Shown: positions 60,974-64,000 of the stretch, piece after piece | Layout: every line of letters starts with the position of its first letter | Position numbering within the stretch: position 1 is the first letter of the stretch | Assembly (NCBI RefSeq): GCF_002803065.1 | Contig: NZ_NNBL01000003.1 | Location: 951,461 to 1,015,460 of the forward strand | Source of the DNA: Streptomyces sp. CB01635 | GTDB lineage: Bacteria; Actinomycetota; Actinomycetes; Streptomycetales; Streptomycetaceae | DNA: 64,000 nt | Reading direction: 5' to 3' | Translations under genes and position numbers: made by a program | Notes under the pieces: generated by a model | Seen by the model: only the letters and a program-made list of their open reading frames with translations | Told to the model about the DNA's origin: nothing | The model's database searches: none

Positions 60974-62599
60974 CTACAGGCTCGCGTCGCGGTGCGTGGG
61001 GCGGCCGTCGAGGACGGTGAGCAGCACCGGCAGGTCCGGCAGCGCGGTGTCGGCCGTGGTGAGCGGGTTGTCGGCGAGAACGGTGAGGTCGGCGCGGAAG
61101 CCGACGGCGATCCGCCCGGCCTCGCGCTCCTCGCCCGCCGCGTAGGCCGCGTTGACCGTCAGACCGTGGAGCGCCTCCAGCGGCGTGAGCGCCTGCTCGG
61201 GTCCGTGCGGGTCCTGGGTGAGGTCGCGGCTCGGGCGGCGGTGGCGCGCGCCGGCCATGACCCCGAGCGGCGGATACGGGGCGATCGGCCAGTCGGAGCC
61301 GAGGACCACGGTGGCGCCGGAGTCCTGCAGATCGCGGCAGCGCCAGGCGCGCGACGCTCGCTCCTCGCCGAGGCGGCGCGACCAGTTGTCGGTGTGGTCG
61401 GCCCGGGTGAAGTCGCAGCAGTGGGTGGGCTGCATGGACGCGATGACGCCGAGCGCGGCGAACCGGCCCAGGGTGTCGTCGGGCACGGTCTCGATGTGCT
61501 CGACCCGGTGGCGCGCCCCGCGCCCGCCGGTGGCCTGCGCCTTCTCGACGGCGTCGAGGACATGGCGTACGGCGGCGTCGCCGATCGCATGGGTGGCAGT
61601 GGGCACTCCGGCGCGGTGCAGCTCGCCGATGATCCGCGTGTAGACGTCGGGGTCCGGCCAGAAGGCGTGGGTGGACTCGCCGTGGCAGTCCGGGCGCTCC
61701 AGCCAGGCCGTGCCGTTGTCGATGGTGCCGTCCATGAAGATCTTGACGCCGTCCGTGCGCCACAGCGCGCCGCCGGCGCCCTGCTGCTCGATGAGCGCCC
61801 GCACTCCTTCGGCGTCGGTGCCGGGCTGGCACCACGGCGCGACCCGCAGCCGGAGCGCGAGCTCACCGGCGGCGTCGAGCTCGGAGAACAGGGCGAGGCT
61901 GTCGCCGTTCGCGTCCATGACATGACCGCCGGTGAGCCCCGAGGCGGCCATGGCGCGCAGCGTGGCGGCGAGCCGGTCGCGGCGCTCCTCCCGCGTGGGC
62001 ATCGGGGCGACGCGTTCCACGAGCTCGCAGGCGGCGTCCTCCTGGAGCAGACCGGTGGGACGGCCCTGCTCGTCGCAGACCACTTCGGCGGAGGCCTGGT
62101 CGAAGGTGCGCGGGCCGTCCACGCCGGCCAGTTCCAGCGCGCGCCGGCTGGCCAGCATGGAGTGGGCGTCGAACAGCAGCAGAAGGGCCGGTACGCCGTC
62201 GAGGACGGAGTCGAAGGGGGCGATCCCGACGGGCCGGTCACCGAAGACGTTCGGGTCGAGCCCCCAGCCGTGCAGCCACGCCCCCGGCGCCAGGTTCCGT
62301 ACCTCGGCGGCGAGCAGCGCGCGCACGTCCTCCACGCCGGCACAGCCCGACAGGTCGAGGCCGCCCGTCAGCTCGGCGCCCGAGACGGGGTGGAGATGCC
62401 CGTCGACCAGGCCCGGGGTCACCACGGCGCCCTTGAGGTCGATCACCGTGGTCGAGGCGTCCACGTGCTCACGTATGCCGTGGTCGTCGCCCAGGGCGGA
62501 GATCCGGCCACCGGACACGGCGAGGGCCGTCTGCGGCAGGAACGCGCCGGTGACCGGGTCGAGCAGGCGGGCGGAGAGCAGGACGAGAGGGCTGGGCAC
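60974..62599 (-). CDS. YtcJ-like metal-dependent amidohydrolase
   Basis: 541 residues. TPGLVDGHLHPVSGAELTGG near 61-80 has the HxH metal pair, and later GVKIFMDGTIDNGTAWLERP, VPTATHAIGDAAVRHVLDAV, HRVEHIETV and VLGSDWPIAPYPPLGVMAGA complete the YtcJ/exoenzyme-regulator-like group. N-terminal and C-terminal strands form the usual beta-sandwich. Substrates of this group are mostly unknown (N-acyl amides, cyclic imides). GTG 62599 follows AAGGAG. It lies 77 bp downstream of the TetR gene on the same strand, and that gap contains a duplicated TetR gene end. Confidence 0.88.
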   Translation of the reverse strand: MPSPLVLLSARLLDPVTGAFLPQTALAVSGGRISALGDDHGIREHVDASTTVIDLKGAVVTPGLVDGHLHPVSGAELTGGLDLSGCAGVEDVRALLAAEVRNLAPGAWLHGWGLDPNVFGDRPVGIAPFDSVLDGVPALLLLFDAHSMLASRRALELAGVDGPRTFDQASAEVVCDEQGRPTGLLQEDAACELVERVAPMPTREERRDRLAATLRAMAASGLTGGHVMDANGDSLALFSELDAAGELALRLRVAPWCQPGTDAEGVRALIEQQGAGGALWRTDGVKIFMDGTIDNGTAWLERPDCHGESTHAFWPDPDVYTRIIGELHRAGVPTATHAIGDAAVRHVLDAVEKAQATGGRGARHRVEHIETVPDDTLGRFAALGVIASMQPTHCCDFTRADHTDNWSRRLGEERASRAWRCRDLQDSGATVVLGSDWPIAPYPPLGVMAGARHRRPSRDLTQDPHGPEQALTPLEALHGLTVNAAYAAGEEREAGRIAVGFRADLTVLADNPLTTADTALPDLPVLLTVLDGRPTHRDASL

Positions 62600-62627
62600 A
62601 GCGGCTCCTTGAAGGGCGGGTGGGGGC

Positions 62628-62691
62628 GGCCGGGACGCGGGTCCCAGCCAGTGGGTGGTGGCCGGGACGCGGGACCCTAGCCGGTGGGTGA
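62628..62691. repeat. Tandem 32-bp repeat covering the 3' end of the TetR gene
   Basis: Copy at 62660-62691 contains the TetR stop (62677-62679) and last codons; a second copy at 62628-62659 lies downstream of it. Both begin GGCCGGGACGCGGG, and they differ by a few substitutions and one base of length. It reads as a slippage duplication of the gene end, as at 10216-10316. Confidence 0.75.
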
Positions 62692-63336
62692 CGCCGTGAG
62701 CGGCGCGTCGGAACGGGTGAGCGTCCCGTGCGGAAGGCCGAGTTCGCGTTCCGCCGTCGTGGCGGCCATGCGCGACACCGCGGCGGGACGGCTGCTGGTG
62801 TCGGTGTTGGCGTGCGCTCCGAGGCCGTCCAACACGACCAGGATCTGAACAGTCGTCACATATGGGTCGTCAGTACGGAATTCGCCCCGGTCGACGCCGT
62901 GCCGGATCAGGTCGGTGAGCCGCTCGCGCCAGGCCGCCTCCTGCTCGGCGACCCGGTCGCGCAGGACGGGCCGGTAGCGGCTGAGGTGGCGCGCGTTGAT
63001 CCAGAGGCGGCTGATGTCGTCGTAGGACGTGCCCGTCGCGCGTGCGAAGAACCATCCCAGGTGCAGCGTGGGCGCCCCCTGGGCTCGCTCGGCGGGCAGG
63101 AGGCTGTCGAGCTCGGCGCTGGAGGCGCTGCCGAAGGCCTCCGCCACGAGGTCGTCCGCCGAGGGGAAGTAGTGGCTGATCAGTCCGGGGCGGACATCGA
63201 GCCACTTGCCGATCCGCCGCAGCGTGACGCACTCGAGCCCCTCGGCGAGGGCGACCGCGGCGGCCGCGTCGACGATCTCCGCACGTCGGGCGGCCGGCGT
63301 CTTCCGAATTCGCTTGTGCTGGACGCTTGACGGCAT
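62677..63336 (-). CDS. TetR-family transcriptional regulator
   Basis: 219 residues. The helix-turn-helix region covers RRAEIVDAAAAVALAEGLEC, VTLRRIGKWLDVRPGLISHY and FPSADDLVAEAFGSAS (about 18-72). The C-terminal effector domain is rich in Trp and Arg (ISRLWINARHLSRYRPVLRD), the pattern seen in BetI-like regulators. ATG 63336. It precedes the amidohydrolase gene by 77 bp and may control it; no divergent gene lies within 140 bp. Effector unknown. Confidence 0.9.
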   Translation of the reverse strand: MPSSVQHKRIRKTPAARRAEIVDAAAAVALAEGLECVTLRRIGKWLDVRPGLISHYFPSADDLVAEAFGSASSAELDSLLPAERAQGAPTLHLGWFFARATGTSYDDISRLWINARHLSRYRPVLRDRVAEQEAAWRERLTDLIRHGVDRGEFRTDDPYVTTVQILVVLDGLGAHANTDTSSRPAAVSRMAATTAERELGLPHGTLTRSDAPLTASPTG

Positions 63337-63476
63337 ACCGAGATGCTATTGAGTGCATGACCAATAAGCAAGCGCATGGCTGGTCAGGGGTTCGCCGACT
63401 CACCACCGACGCAGTGGCCGCCGCGCTCTGCGTCGACGCCGCTCGGCACGACGGCGCCCGTCGGCGTCGACCGGGC

Positions 63477-63806
63477 CTACGGCACGTCGTACCGCTTGAG
63501 CGCCCGGGCGACGGGCTCACCGGACCGCTCGGCGTACGCAAGGCGCTCGCGCACCTCACGCAGACCGCGGGGCCGGAACCCCGGGCCGCCGCAGCAGCTC
63601 TTGTGGAAACCCACGCCCGCGTGCAGCAGAACCGAGAGCGTCCGCCACGCGGCGGTGTCGCGGCGGCGCGGTGCGGCGAAGGCCGATCCTGCGTGGATCA
63701 GCGGCTCGGCGCAGCGCAGACAGATCCGCTCCCTGTCCCGGTCGTAGGGCTGCTTGTACGAGACCCGGCAGGGCAGGCACACGTATGAGGTCTTCCCATG
63801 GGGCAT
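63477..63806 (-). CDS. Zinc-ribbon-like conserved protein of unknown function
   Basis: 109 residues beginning MPHGKTSYVCLPCRVSYKQP. Two CxxC pairs (C10, C13 and C29, C32 in ICLRCAEPL) form a likely zinc ribbon; a SCCGGPGFRPR segment follows and the rest is basic. Streptomyces homologues are very similar and are sometimes mislabelled deoxyxylulose-5-phosphate synthase; nothing here supports that. ATG 63806 is the only sensible start. It is monocistronic in view of spacing. Confidence 0.75.
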   Translation of the reverse strand: MPHGKTSYVCLPCRVSYKQPYDRDRERICLRCAEPLIHAGSAFAAPRRRDTAAWRTLSVLLHAGVGFHKSCCGGPGFRPRGLREVRERLAYAERSGEPVARALKRYDVP

Positions 63807-63850
63807 GGCGCCACAGTAAGCAACACCGCCCGCGGCTTCGACGGAATTCT

Positions 63851-64000
63851 TCAGGCCGTGCGAGTGTCCGACATGGCACCGGCCGCGGCGAGATGGTCCA
63901 GGGCGGAGTCCGCCAAGGTGCGGACGGCCGGCTTCCAGGGGCGGGCCCGGGGGCCGGTCAGCACGAGGCGCCGTGAGGTCTGGGGGTGCAGCGGCAGCAG
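63851..64000 (-). CDS. C-terminal 49 codons of a gene cut by the right edge
   Basis: An open frame runs from the window edge to TGA at 63851-63853. The visible end, TSRRLVLTGPRARPWKPAV then LADSALDHLAAAGA, resembles the C-terminus of LysR-type regulators, but too little is present to be sure. It is 45 bp upstream of the zinc-ribbon gene on the same strand. Start and most of the protein lie outside the window. Confidence 0.5.
   Translation of the reverse strand: MLPLHPQTSRRLVLTGPRARPWKPAVRTLADSALDHLAAAGAMSDTRTA

Overview
The window is a 64-kb piece of a high-GC actinobacterial chromosome, almost certainly Streptomyces or a very close relative. Many genes start with GTG or TTG, four-base ATGA/GTGA overlaps are common, and the gene content is typical of the genus: a secreted cholesterol oxidase, a Pls-type polymer synthetase, a TIGR03086 protein, an MmpS-like lipoprotein and a second EF-G. 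I saw no rRNA, tRNA or CRISPR array. The first gene is cut by the left edge, and the last gene is probably cut by the right edge.

Regions. (1) 1-8143: a sugar-uptake and glycosidase cluster (GH38 alpha-mannosidase, GH5-like glycosidase, two ABC permeases, a binding lipoprotein) with a divergent LacI regulator and a striking operator. It looks built to import and dismantle a mannose-containing glycan. (2) 8210-14978: small enzymes and regulators, including two APH-fold kinases, a HAD protein, a MerR regulator facing a two-domain alpha/beta-hydrolase through a textbook 19-bp-spacer promoter, and a MarR/TIGR03086 divergent pair. (3) 15021-20320: a five-gene operon linking a CocE-type hydrolase to an osmoprotectant-type ABC importer. 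(4) 20469-33459: a run of mostly single genes: amidohydrolase, epoxide hydrolase, RibD-like reductase, methyltransferases, VOC protein, TSUP and LysE exporters, ABC-F ATPase, FG-GAP lipoprotein and a Sua5/YciO protein.

(5) 33476-42175: the most distinctive block. A 1350-residue synthetase has an adenylation domain, a carrier domain and a membrane part with three soluble left-handed beta-helix modules. This is the architecture of epsilon-poly-L-lysine synthetase. It is followed by an M1 zinc peptidase and an epoxide-hydrolase-like protein. A Tat-exported cholesterol oxidase is divergent from it. (6) 42215-45445: an AhpD-like protein coupled to a DapB-like dehydrogenase, an MmpS-like lipoprotein behind a large hairpin, a cupin and an isochorismatase-fold hydrolase. 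(7) 45475-48982: a three-gene overlapping operon joining a receiver-FAD/NADPH oxidoreductase, a cyclic-nucleotide-domain histidine kinase and a ubiquitin-type (UBP) zinc finger. It reads as a redox signalling system of unknown purpose.

(8) 49119-64000: PLP lyase, ABC ATPase, a small P-loop protein, a MarR protein, a PAS-SpoIIE phosphatase, an AraC/FAD-monooxygenase pair, EF-G2 with a candidate leader ORF, methyltransferase, YtcJ-type amidohydrolase, TetR and a zinc-ribbon protein. A 155-bp inverted-repeat element at 51508-51662 sits exactly between the stop codons of two convergent genes and is flanked by a CTAG duplication that leaves both stops intact.

All assignments come from reading motifs and from memory of the families. 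No database search was run.
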